Shown: in pieces, positions 1-5,568 of the stretch | Layout: every line of letters begins with the position of its first letter | Numbering within the stretch: position 1 is the stretch's first letter | Assembly (NCBI GenBank): GCA_021809305.1 | Contig: JAKBAF010000072.1 | Location: 1-6,795, forward strand | DNA from: a bacterium | GTDB lineage: Bacteria; Chlamydiota; Chlamydiia; Chlamydiales; JAFEGQ01 | Length of the DNA: 6,795 nucleotides | Reading direction: 5' to 3' | The notes under the pieces: generated by a model | Seen by the model: the letters and a program-made list of their open reading frames with translations, nothing else | What the model was told of the DNA's origin: nothing | Databases searched by the model: none | Made by a program: the position numbers and the translations under genes

Positions 1-300
1 GAGAGGATACCAGCGAAAGGCTGGGGGTCGTGAGGCTACGGAAAGTGTAACAGAGAGCAGTCCGCTTCTTAGCTTGTCTTTGGCAAGGTAGGAAGAAAGG
101 GTGAAACGTCAGCTTATTGAGCTGGCCCCACTTGGGAGACCAAGTGGCTGCGACAAACCCTATCCGAAGCAAGACAGGTGAAGGAGGCTTCTTGTACTCC
201 GCAAGCTCTTTCACAATTTTAGACGTCGCTTGAGGGTAGCGGTGACGCTACTCCTAGATGAATGATTGCCCAATGACAGGATCCGGCTTATCTCCCTACC
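1..300 (+). ncRNA. rnpB: RNase P RNA, bacterial type A (5' end outside the window)
   Basis: This is the catalytic RNA of ribonuclease P, which removes 5' leaders from tRNA precursors. The bases match the E. coli RNA in order from about its P8 region onward. A P8-like hairpin lies near 14-29. The conserved ACAGAGAGCA block is at 50-59 and AGGGTGAAA at 98-106. A P13-like hairpin spans 110-124. P14 is an 8-bp stem (128-135/140-147) with a GAGA tetraloop. The P15 region is at 150-174. P18 is a 6-bp stem (236-241/246-251) with a GTGA tetraloop. The block AGATGAATGATTGCC is at 256-270, and the 3' half of P4 (CCGGCTTATC) at 283-292. The GNRA loops L14 and L18 that dock into P8 are kept. The GGU that pairs with tRNA CCA ends in L15 is replaced by GAC (152-154). 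Roughly 80 bases at the 5' end are missing, and the exact 3' end is uncertain by about 10 bases. It is convergent with folE. Confidence 0.95.
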
Positions 301-314
301 AAGCCCCCCCTTCT

Positions 315-328
315 GATCAGGACTGATC
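315..328. other. Small hairpin between rnpB and folE ends
   Basis: A perfect 5-bp inverted repeat (GATCA/TGATC) with a 4-base spacer lies in the roughly 60-base gap between the convergent rnpB and folE genes, preceded by a run of seven C. It has no following T run on either strand, so it is at best a weak terminator or processing structure. Nothing else is visible in the gap. Confidence 0.2.
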
Positions 329-359
329 CCCCACATAAGCGCCTCCAGGTGAGTTGCAC

Positions 360-983
360 TTAAAAGGGCGATCGCTCTTTGAATTGACCGAGCAGAACTG
401 CTGTTTTCACTGTACTCTGCTCATTTCGAACTCCTCGGCAAGAGATGCAGCCATGGATCGCTGAGAGTGTAACGGCGACATGAGGAGTATCGAGAACAAT
501 GGAGAGGCTATCGGCGATCTGGGCTGTCAGCCTTTCTTGCAATTGCGGTCTTTGGCAGAAATAGCGCACTAGCCGATGGATCTTTGAGAGGCCAATCAGC
601 CATTTTGATGGTATGTAGGCGATATCTGCTGTACCGAGAAAGGGGAGCAGGTGGTGCTCACAGAGGCTAGAGATCGAGATTTCTCGCAAGATGATGATCT
701 CAGAATCTGCAACACAGCGCTCTTTAAAGGTTGTCATGTTGGGAAAGTTCTTGGAGTCTACACCTGCAAAGAGCTCCTCAACATACATTTTCGCCACCCG
801 CTGTGGGGTATTACGCATAGACTCATCTTGGGTATCAATATCGAGTGCCGATAGTATCTCCTCTACACGCGTTGCGATGTAATCGATCTTCTCTGCGCGG
901 GATGAAAAGAGGGCCGTCTTTCGAACGGGGGAGGGATAGCGCGTGATTGAAGGATCAGAAGGTGTAGATTCTTCTTGGCTCAT
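360..983 (-). CDS. folE: GTP cyclohydrolase I (FolE)
   Basis: This cytoplasmic enzyme converts GTP to 7,8-dihydroneopterin triphosphate, the first step of tetrahydrofolate synthesis. The 207 residues form a full-length protein; the first 28 or so are a variable, Ser/Pro-rich leader. The family core follows: DTQDESMRNTPQRVAKMY around 50-67, SSLCEHHLLPF at 106-115, and IHGCISCRGV at 176-185. The expected zinc ligands are Cys108, His111 and Cys179, matching Cys110/His113/Cys181 of E. coli FolE, so this is the zinc-dependent FolE rather than the unrelated FolE2. The start codon overlaps the methyltransferase stop by one base (TGATG). An AAGGA ribosome binding site lies about 7 bases upstream, which fixes the start well. 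It is the last gene of a three-gene minus-strand operon. As I recall, Chlamydiaceae lack a canonical folE, so its presence suggests a lineage with a more complete folate pathway. Confidence 0.95.
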   Translation of the reverse strand: MSQEESTPSDPSITRYPSPVRKTALFSSRAEKIDYIATRVEEILSALDIDTQDESMRNTPQRVAKMYVEELFAGVDSKNFPNMTTFKERCVADSEIIILREISISSLCEHHLLPFLGTADIAYIPSKWLIGLSKIHRLVRYFCQRPQLQERLTAQIADSLSIVLDTPHVAVTLSAIHGCISCRGVRNEQSTVKTAVLLGQFKERSPF

Positions 984-1774
984 CAGAGGTCCTTTTTCCT
1001 TTTCTGCCGCCTAATCTCCCAGGCTGCGATTGCGAGTGCATTGGCCACATTGAGTGAATTTTTCTCCCCCAGAAGAGGAACCTCTACGAGGAGATCAGCA
1101 GAGGCCAGCGATCTTTTAGAGCATCCGAGCTCTTCGTTGCCAACAACTAACGTAAAGGTGTCAGGAAAGCAATACTTTTCAAGAGAGAGAGCCTCAGGAG
1201 AGGTCTCTAAGGCAATAATGGGTGAGGGCAGTCTATCAAGAGTGTGGCCTTTCTTCCAAGGGACGGATCTGGCCGCTCCCATTGAGGTCTTTTGAACTTG
1301 AGGGTGGCTGAGATCAGGTGTCTTATCAGAGAGGTAGAGCGTCCCGAGCCGAAATGCCTCTACGGTTCGGACAATGCTGCCCACGTTGTGGGCAGAGCGT
1401 AGCTCATCGAGATAGATGGCAATCGGCAAAAAGGGCTCAAGCGACGGGCGATCTCCCTTGCGAACCTGAGGCAGCAGACCCTCTTCTCGCACTCCCTGGA
1501 TCCTATTTTCCACGTGATAGTGATACCTGTTTGCTACCGTTTCGCGCTCGCGTTGCTTTAGTGGAGCGAGGCCCATCCAAGAGGAGAGCGTTGAGTATGC
1601 ATCAAAAAAAATGCGACCCTCCTCACCGTTTAAAAGATCGCAATAGAGCGCCCGCAGGAGCCTTGCTGCGAACTTGTGCTGGCGGTCAGCTGGCTGCTCA
1701 AGAAAACGCGATCTTGTAAAGTCAAGGAGCCCCTCAACGACGAGTGCGGCTGAGGTAGTCATCGAGGGAGCCAT
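983..1774 (-). CDS. SpoU/TrmH-family RNA 2'-O-methyltransferase
   Basis: This is probably an S-adenosylmethionine-dependent methyltransferase that modifies a ribose in tRNA or rRNA; the target cannot be read from the sequence. Counting from the start at 1774 it has 263 residues. The N-terminal part (about 1-115) resembles no substrate domain I can name. The C-terminal SPOUT trefoil-knot domain carries the three expected motifs: SAHNVGSIVRTVEAF (128-142, with the conserved Asn and Arg), TLVVGNEELG (208-217), and VPLLGEKNSLNVANALAIAA (232-251), which is the SLNV cofactor-binding knot. The tail is strongly basic. The frame is open back to an ATG at 1831, but that would overlap the ABC-F gene by 98 bases. 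An ATG at 1774 (41-base overlap) lies 13 bases after GAGGAAGGA, and one at 1762 gives a 29-base overlap. All three lie inside the ABC-F coding region, so the start is uncertain although the product class is clear. Confidence 0.88.
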   Translation of the reverse strand: MAPSMTTSAALVVEGLLDFTRSRFLEQPADRQHKFAARLLRALYCDLLNGEEGRIFFDAYSTLSSWMGLAPLKQRERETVANRYHYHVENRIQGVREEGLLPQVRKGDRPSLEPFLPIAIYLDELRSAHNVGSIVRTVEAFRLGTLYLSDKTPDLSHPQVQKTSMGAARSVPWKKGHTLDRLPSPIIALETSPEALSLEKYCFPDTFTLVVGNEELGCSKRSLASADLLVEVPLLGEKNSLNVANALAIAAWEIRRQKRKKDL

Positions 1775-3317
1775 CGTAGATGTTGATTCCTTCCTCTTCA
1801 AAAGCGACGATGCGCGTCGCAACGCTTGCAATAAGGTCGCGGTCGTGGCTCGCTACAATGACGGTTCCCTCAAACTCTTGAAGCCCCCAAGCAAGAGCCG
1901 AGACGGCTTCTAGGTCGAGGTGGTTATTAGGCTCATCAAGAATAAGCGTATTTGTCGGGATCAGCATCATAGCAGCTAGGATAAGCCTTGCCGTCTCTCC
2001 TCCAGAGAGTGCTGAGAGCTCCTTAAAGGCGTCATCGCCTCCAAAGAGCATTTTACCCAAGACACTTCGGACCTCTTGATCATAGACCTCTCTTCGCTGT
2101 GTCTTTAGCCAGTCGAAGGCTTGCATCTTTATTGAACGATCAACAGCTTCTCCGTGGACCTGTGGGAAGTAGCTCACCTCCACCTGATGGCCTCGTTCAA
2201 CGACTCCCTTATCAGGGGAGAGCTTGCCAGCCATCATCTTAAGAAGAGTAGTCTTCCCGCGCCCGTTATTTCCGATGACTCCAATTTTATCGCCACGGTG
2301 TACTTCCATGGCCAACCCTTTGATGACCTCCTGGCCATCATAACCCTTGTGGAGTTTGTTGATACGAAAGACGGTCTCGCCGGAGCTTTTGTCGGGATGA
2401 GGGAAGCGGATATAGGGTCTTTGAATGTTGGACTTCTTCAAATCCTGTGGCTGGAGTCTTTGAATCTCGCGCAATCGCGACTGGACCTGGCTCGCCCTTG
2501 TTCCTGCTCCAAATTTGGCGACAAATTCGCGCAGTTGGGCCACCTTCTTCTCCTTGCTCTTGGCCTCAAGCTCGGCGCGTGATCTAACGCTCGTCTTGGC
2601 CATGACCATGTCATCATAGTTACCGGGATAGACGATACAGGTCTCGTAGTCGATATCGGCAATGTGGGTTGTCACAGAGTTGAGGAAGTGGCGGTCGTGG
2701 CTGACAACGATAAGAACGCCTTTAAATTGGTGGAGGAACTCCTCGAGCCAGGAGATGGAGGAGAGGTCAAGGTGGTTTGTCGGTTCATCAAGGAGGAGGG
2801 CCTCTGGCTCGCCAAAGAGCGCCTGGCAGAGGAGCGTGCGGAACTGCATATCAGCCGGCAGCTTGCCAAGGGGTACAGCGTGAAACTCGCGCCCAATCCC
2901 GATCCCCTCAAGTAGCTCCTCTGCTGCCACCTCGGCCATGTAGCCATTCTCATCAGCAATGATCTCCTCGAGCTCTCCTAAGCGAATGCCGACAGCATCG
3001 CTCATCTCCCCCTCATAGAGCTTATCGCGCATCTCAAGCGCGCTCCAAAGCCGAGCATTGCCCATCAAGACGGCATCGATAACGCGCATCTGCGCATAGG
3101 CGTGAATATCTTGGCGCAAGATACCAACGCGTTGCGGAAGGACAACGGAGCCCGAAGTGGGCTCTTCAAAGCCCATTACTATGCGAAGTAGGGTTGACTT
3201 TCCGGCACCATTGGGTCCTGTCAATCCGTAGCGATTTCCTGGAAAGAAGGTAAGGTCAACGTTTTCAAAGAGAATGCGGCTCCCAAAACTTTTAGAAATT
3301 CCTTTAAGGTGAATCAT
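1734..3317 (-). CDS. ybiT: ABC-F family ATPase, YbiT-like (ribosome-associated translation factor)
   Basis: This soluble protein of 527 residues has two ATP-binding cassettes and no membrane segment, so it is not a transporter. ABC-F proteins bind the ribosomal E site and act on peptidyl-tRNA positioning. Domain 1 has Walker A GPNGAGKST (34-42), Walker B LLLDEPTNHLD (174-184) and the switch His207. Its signature motif is degenerate (LGKLPADMQFR, about 150-160), as in E. coli YbiT. A charged linker (about 240-300) is the expected P-site tRNA interaction motif. Domain 2 has Walker A GNNGRGKTT (349-357), an intact LSGGE signature (437-441), Walker B LILDEPNNHLD (458-468) and His491. Both catalytic glutamates (178, 462) are present. 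The phrases VYPGNYD, IRFPHP and YDGSLDDYL also follow YbiT. Asn464 replaces the usual Thr of DEPTNHLD. GAGGGG sits directly before the ATG. It is the first gene of its operon and matches C. trachomatis CT348 by position after xerC. Confidence 0.95.
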   Translation of the reverse strand: MIHLKGISKSFGSRILFENVDLTFFPGNRYGLTGPNGAGKSTLLRIVMGFEEPTSGSVVLPQRVGILRQDIHAYAQMRVIDAVLMGNARLWSALEMRDKLYEGEMSDAVGIRLGELEEIIADENGYMAEVAAEELLEGIGIGREFHAVPLGKLPADMQFRTLLCQALFGEPEALLLDEPTNHLDLSSISWLEEFLHQFKGVLIVVSHDRHFLNSVTTHIADIDYETCIVYPGNYDDMVMAKTSVRSRAELEAKSKEKKVAQLREFVAKFGAGTRASQVQSRLREIQRLQPQDLKKSNIQRPYIRFPHPDKSSGETVFRINKLHKGYDGQEVIKGLAMEVHRGDKIGVIGNNGRGKTTLLKMMAGKLSPDKGVVERGHQVEVSYFPQVHGEAVDRSIKMQAFDWLKTQRREVYDQEVRSVLGKMLFGGDDAFKELSALSGGETARLILAAMMLIPTNTLILDEPNNHLDLEAVSALAWGLQEFEGTVIVASHDRDLIASVATRIVAFEEEGINIYDGSLDDYLSRTRR

Positions 3318-3658
3318 CGCCCCTCGTGTCTTAGAATTTTTCGGACCCGGAGTTTACCACAGGGAAGCGATAGATAGAAGCTCTGAATTCCTCTTGAGGC
3401 ACGGGTCAAATAAAAAATAAATTTTCTAATCACTGAGCTCTCTAGGCAGGCTTTAGCGAAAATAGATGCACCACACCTCTTTTACCTCTTCTTCTCTCTT
3501 TTCTGAGGAGTTTATATTTTACAATCTAATCTGGTTGATTTTTTATTTTATAATTTCTTTTTATTTTTTGACTGTTTAAATGATCTAATGCTATTGAAAA
3601 TAGATCCCATGCTGGCTATAATTTATCGTGTTATTTATGTTTTTATCTGAAAATAGGG
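3318..3658. other. AT-rich non-coding spacer between divergent genes
   Basis: This stretch of about 340 bases separates the minus-strand ABC-F operon from the plus-strand orphan gene. I see no supportable coding frame or RNA gene in it. The right half, from about 3505, is strikingly rich in A and T compared with the flanking genes. It must hold the promoters of both transcription units. The plus-strand promoter is clear (3594-3622). On the minus strand I found only an isolated TTGACC near 3404-3409 with no acceptable -10 box at 16-18 bases, so I do not call that promoter. Confidence 0.7.
3594..3622 (+). promoter_or_regulatory. Sigma70/sigma66-type promoter for the orphan gene
   Basis: TTGAAA (3594-3599) and a perfect TATAAT (3617-3622) are separated by 17 bases, the optimal spacing for the housekeeping sigma factor. 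Transcription should start near 3629, leaving an untranslated leader of about 35 bases before the GTG at 3665. It lies in an AT-rich tract, which favours promoter activity, although such tracts also raise the chance of accidental matches. Confidence 0.75.
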
Positions 3659-3659
3659 G
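3655..3659 (+). promoter_or_regulatory. Ribosome binding site choosing the GTG at 3665
   Basis: AGGGG lies 5 bases before the GTG at 3665, and the following TGATC extends the match to the 16S rRNA 3' end (AGGxGGTGATC). It overlaps the alternative GTG at 3659, which would have no ribosome binding site at a usable distance, so 3665 is the better start. Confidence 0.6.
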
Positions 3660-3664
3660 TGATC

Positions 3665-4294
3665 GTGGAAGTTAATAAAGTAAATTTGTTTAATTTTAGT
3701 TATGAGGGTAGTCAGGTACCAGAGCCTATTAGTGATATGCTTTTCAAAGTTGAATGTCGGCGGGATTGGCTTGAAATGCGTCTCGAACAAGCAGCTCAAA
3801 GCAGGCTCTCTGTCTATTCAGTCATCGCCTCTAGCTTCCCTCCATATTTTGAGGCCGAACGCCAGTCTTCTGTTAAAGAGAGATGCTTACAAAAACGCAT
3901 TGAGATAATAACGACATTTTGCGGGCTTGCTCGTAGTAAATCACATACCGAACTTCTTAGCAGAATACCCTCTATTATCGCTTTTTGCGAGAACACGCGT
4001 TACTTAGGTGAGTTGCGCTATGAGGTTAAGTCCTCGGTTGGCAAGTCAAGACGCTCATCTAGAGTTCGAGCCACGCAATCGCCAAGAGAGACGCGAGCCG
4101 ATTATCAACTAGCAAAAGCTACTACAGATGAAGTGGCTTTTCTTCTTCAATGCCTTAGGCCTTGTCTGGAGCTTAAGGCTCCAGAACACGCGCCTCAACT
4201 ACAGCCTCCCGTTTCAGCTAGTATAGTGCAAAAATATAGCGCTCTTCAAGCAGACCTTGCTGAATTTAATACACCATGGGACAAAGGCTCTTAA
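3665..4294 (+). CDS. Hypothetical protein of 209 residues, family not recognised
   Basis: I do not recognise this protein. From the GTG at 3665 it has 209 residues and no signal peptide, membrane segment, nucleotide-binding motif or obvious metal site. The N-terminal 25 residues are polar and aromatic (NLFNFSYEG). Residues of about 25-125 look alpha-helical, with five cysteines among many charged residues. A strongly basic, Ser-rich patch (KSSVGKSRRSSRVRATQSPR) at about 120-139 suggests a flexible, possibly nucleic-acid-binding or targeting segment. Residues 142-172 look helical again, followed by a Pro-rich stretch (about 173-184) and a last helix. The gene runs opposite to all other protein genes here and has its own strong promoter, ribosome binding site and candidate terminator, so it is a separate single-gene unit. 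In an intracellular bacterium a secreted effector is possible, but nothing in the sequence proves it. The coding status is well supported by promoter, ribosome binding site and length. Confidence 0.75.
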   Translation: MEVNKVNLFNFSYEGSQVPEPISDMLFKVECRRDWLEMRLEQAAQSRLSVYSVIASSFPPYFEAERQSSVKERCLQKRIEIITTFCGLARSKSHTELLSRIPSIIAFCENTRYLGELRYEVKSSVGKSRRSSRVRATQSPRETRADYQLAKATTDEVAFLLQCLRPCLELKAPEHAPQLQPPVSASIVQKYSALQADLAEFNTPWDKGS

Positions 4295-4312
4295 GAGAGG
4301 AAGCGCAACATC

Positions 4313-4338
4313 GGGTAGTAATGTTTCATTCGCTACCC
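4313..4338. other. Hairpin just after the orphan gene
   Basis: GGGTAG (4313-4318) pairs with CTACCC (4333-4338). Inside, AATG (4320-4323) pairs with CATT (4327-4330) around a TTT loop. It starts 19 bases past the stop of the plus-strand gene. There is no T run on either strand, so it may be a 3'-end stabilising structure rather than an intrinsic terminator. Confidence 0.4.
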
Positions 4339-4574
4339 ATGTGAGCGAGGTCGCGGGTGATCCTCATTGCACTTACGCTCTCTTCGGCTTTCATAAATAA
4401 ATTTATCGACCCTCTGTTGGACAACCCTCTCGCTTTGGAAGCGGAGGGTTGGGTCATGCAGCTACCGGCCTGAGTAGGCAGCTTCTCAGTTTTTTGTGCC
4501 GTACCTTCAGTAATGGGGGCTCTCTCCTTGGGGCTGCCTTTGCCGGGAAATGGAAGTGGGGCTTTTTTGGCCAT
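4326..4574 (-). CDS. Possible small protein of 82 residues directly after xerC (doubtful)
   Basis: The ATG follows the xerC stop codon with no intervening base, which would allow translation by ribosomes finishing xerC. The predicted product has 82 residues. It begins MAKKAPLPFPGKGSPKERAP and is basic, rich in Pro, Ser and Lys, and probably disordered over its first half, with a short possible helix near the end. I recognise no family. Arguments against it are the absence of a ribosome binding site, composition typical of untranslated sequence, and the three inverted repeats that its frame crosses, one of which reads as a plus-strand terminator. It may be nothing more than the 3' untranslated region of the xerC operon, or a decayed gene remnant. 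Confidence 0.25.
   Translation of the reverse strand: MAKKAPLPFPGKGSPKERAPITEGTAQKTEKLPTQAGSCMTQPSASKARGLSNRGSINLFMKAEESVSAMRITRDLAHMGSE
4423..4450. repeat. Strong inverted repeat, 12 bp with one bulge
   Basis: AACCCTC (4423-4429) pairs with GAGGGTT (4444-4450), and CGCTT (4431-4435) with AAGCG (4439-4443), around a TGG loop with one bulged T at 4430. This is the most stable hairpin in the region between the convergent genes. Neither side continues into a T run. It could serve as a transcription barrier or an RNA 3'-end stabiliser for either strand. Confidence 0.5.
4470..4495 (+). terminator. Candidate intrinsic terminator of the orphan gene
   Basis: CTGAG (4470-4474) pairs with CTCAG (4485-4489). 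A T-T mismatch and two further pairs (AG/CT) close a GCAG loop, and six T follow directly (4490-4495). This is the layout of a rho-independent terminator read on the plus strand, about 175 bases past the orphan gene stop. The stem is short, so it may be weak. Confidence 0.5.
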
Positions 4575-5561
4575 CTAAGCGCGAGGGTGGGCCTTGTCAT
4601 AGGCTTCGCGCTTGAACTTTGGCGAGACGTGTGTGTAGATCGTTGTGGTATTAAGAGAGGTGTGGCCGAGAAGTAGCTGGATGGTTTTTAGATCCATCCC
4701 ACTCTCTAGCCAATGGGTCGCTATGGTGTGGCGAATGGTGTGGGGTGTCACCTTGCCCGCAAGGCCGCTCTGCTTCAAATAGAGGTCAAACTTGCGATCG
4801 ACAGAGCGCGGCGAGAGCCGCTCTCCCCAGCGATTGAGAAAGATCGCCTCGCTATCTTTTTGGGCAAGATGGAGGGAACCATCTAAGGTGCGCTCAGGGT
4901 GGCAGAGATAGGCAGAGATCCATTCAGCTGCATTATCCGTGATGGGAACGATTCGCTCCTTCTTTCCCTTACCCTTCAGTTTGAGGAGCAGCTCTGCTGG
5001 ATTGAAGTCTTGGCGATCGAGTAGCACGAGCTCGCTGACGCGCAGCCCTGAGCTATAGAAGAGCTCCATAATGCACCTATCACGAAACCCCAGGTAAGTC
5101 CCAGTATCTGGCATATCAAAGAGTCGCTGTATCTGATCATAGGAGAGGGAGACCGGGAGGGTCTTGTCCAGCCTTGGACTCTCGATCTCATCCATCGGGC
5201 TGCTCCCAATCCACTGATGTACAAGTGCAAAGCGAAAGAAGGAGCGCAGTGAGGAGAGCCTTCGCACAATCGTCCTCTTGCTGGTACCGCGATCATAGAG
5301 CTCTTTTAAAAACCCTCTAACGACGCTCTTATCAATGGCTTGTAGGTGGAGGTGCTGATCTAAGTCGCCCCCTCTCTCCCCAAACTGCTTTACGTGACAG
5401 ATTTTTGCAGGGCGATCCTCGTCTTGCCAAGTGATAAGGTGCTTCTCAATATACTCTTTTAGACCATTGAGATCTGTGGCATAGCTTCGTATCGTGTGCT
5501 CTGAGGCTCCCTTGCTACATCGCAAGCTCTCTAGAAATTTATATGCTATTTCTATGAACAT
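4575..5561 (-). CDS. xerC: Tyrosine recombinase XerC
   Basis: This site-specific recombinase works with XerD at dif to resolve chromosome dimers before cell division. The protein has 328 residues. The N-terminal SAM-like DNA-binding domain covers about 1-115 and the catalytic domain about 137-320. All six catalytic residues are visible: Arg174 (SSGLRVSEL), Lys198 (KGKGKKER), His274 and Arg277 (TPHTIRHT), His300 (LLGH) and the nucleophile Tyr309 (IYTHV). The C-terminus AHPRA is typical of XerC rather than of phage integrases. About 30 extra residues (roughly 43-73) sit in the N-terminal domain compared with E. coli XerC. The ATG lies 7 bases after the rnz stop, and the stop codon is embedded in its ribosome binding site (TGAGGA), so the two genes are co-transcribed. 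Position next to rnz and an ABC-F gene matches C. trachomatis CT347. Confidence 0.95.
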   Translation of the reverse strand: MFIEIAYKFLESLRCSKGASEHTIRSYATDLNGLKEYIEKHLITWQDEDRPAKICHVKQFGERGGDLDQHLHLQAIDKSVVRGFLKELYDRGTSKRTIVRRLSSLRSFFRFALVHQWIGSSPMDEIESPRLDKTLPVSLSYDQIQRLFDMPDTGTYLGFRDRCIMELFYSSGLRVSELVLLDRQDFNPAELLLKLKGKGKKERIVPITDNAAEWISAYLCHPERTLDGSLHLAQKDSEAIFLNRWGERLSPRSVDRKFDLYLKQSGLAGKVTPHTIRHTIATHWLESGMDLKTIQLLLGHTSLNTTTIYTHVSPKFKREAYDKAHPRA

Positions 5562-5568
5562 ATAGTCC

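Noticed and set aside
1..300. Protein-coding or riboswitch interpretation of the left edge
   Set aside because: The ordered conserved blocks and GNRA-capped stems match RNase P RNA throughout.
363..380. Near-palindrome AAAGGGCGATCGCTCTTT resembling a cyanobacterial HIP1 octamer or terminator
   Set aside because: It encodes the last residues of FolE, is single in the window and has no T run after it; the GCGATCGC match is likely chance.
2154..2959. Several open frames inside the ABC-F gene on both strands
   Set aside because: They lie wholly within a well-supported gene, lack ribosome binding sites, and their products are Arg/Ser-rich or low-complexity shadows.
1734..3317. ABC transporter ATPase for membrane transport
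   Set aside because: Two fused ATPase domains joined by a charged linker, no membrane partner nearby, and YbiT-type motifs mark it as an ABC-F translation factor.
3404..3409. TTGACC on the minus strand as the -35 box of the ABC-F operon
   Set aside because: No acceptable -10 box lies 16-18 bases downstream; the best nearby sequence matches only two of six bases.
3659..3664. Upstream GTG (3659) as the start of the orphan gene
   Set aside because: It overlaps the AGGGG ribosome binding site, which is correctly spaced only for the GTG at 3665.
4575..5561. Phage or integron integrase marking a mobile element
   Set aside because: The AHPRA C-terminus, operon with rnz and conserved chlamydial gene order indicate housekeeping XerC; no att sites or mobile genes are present.
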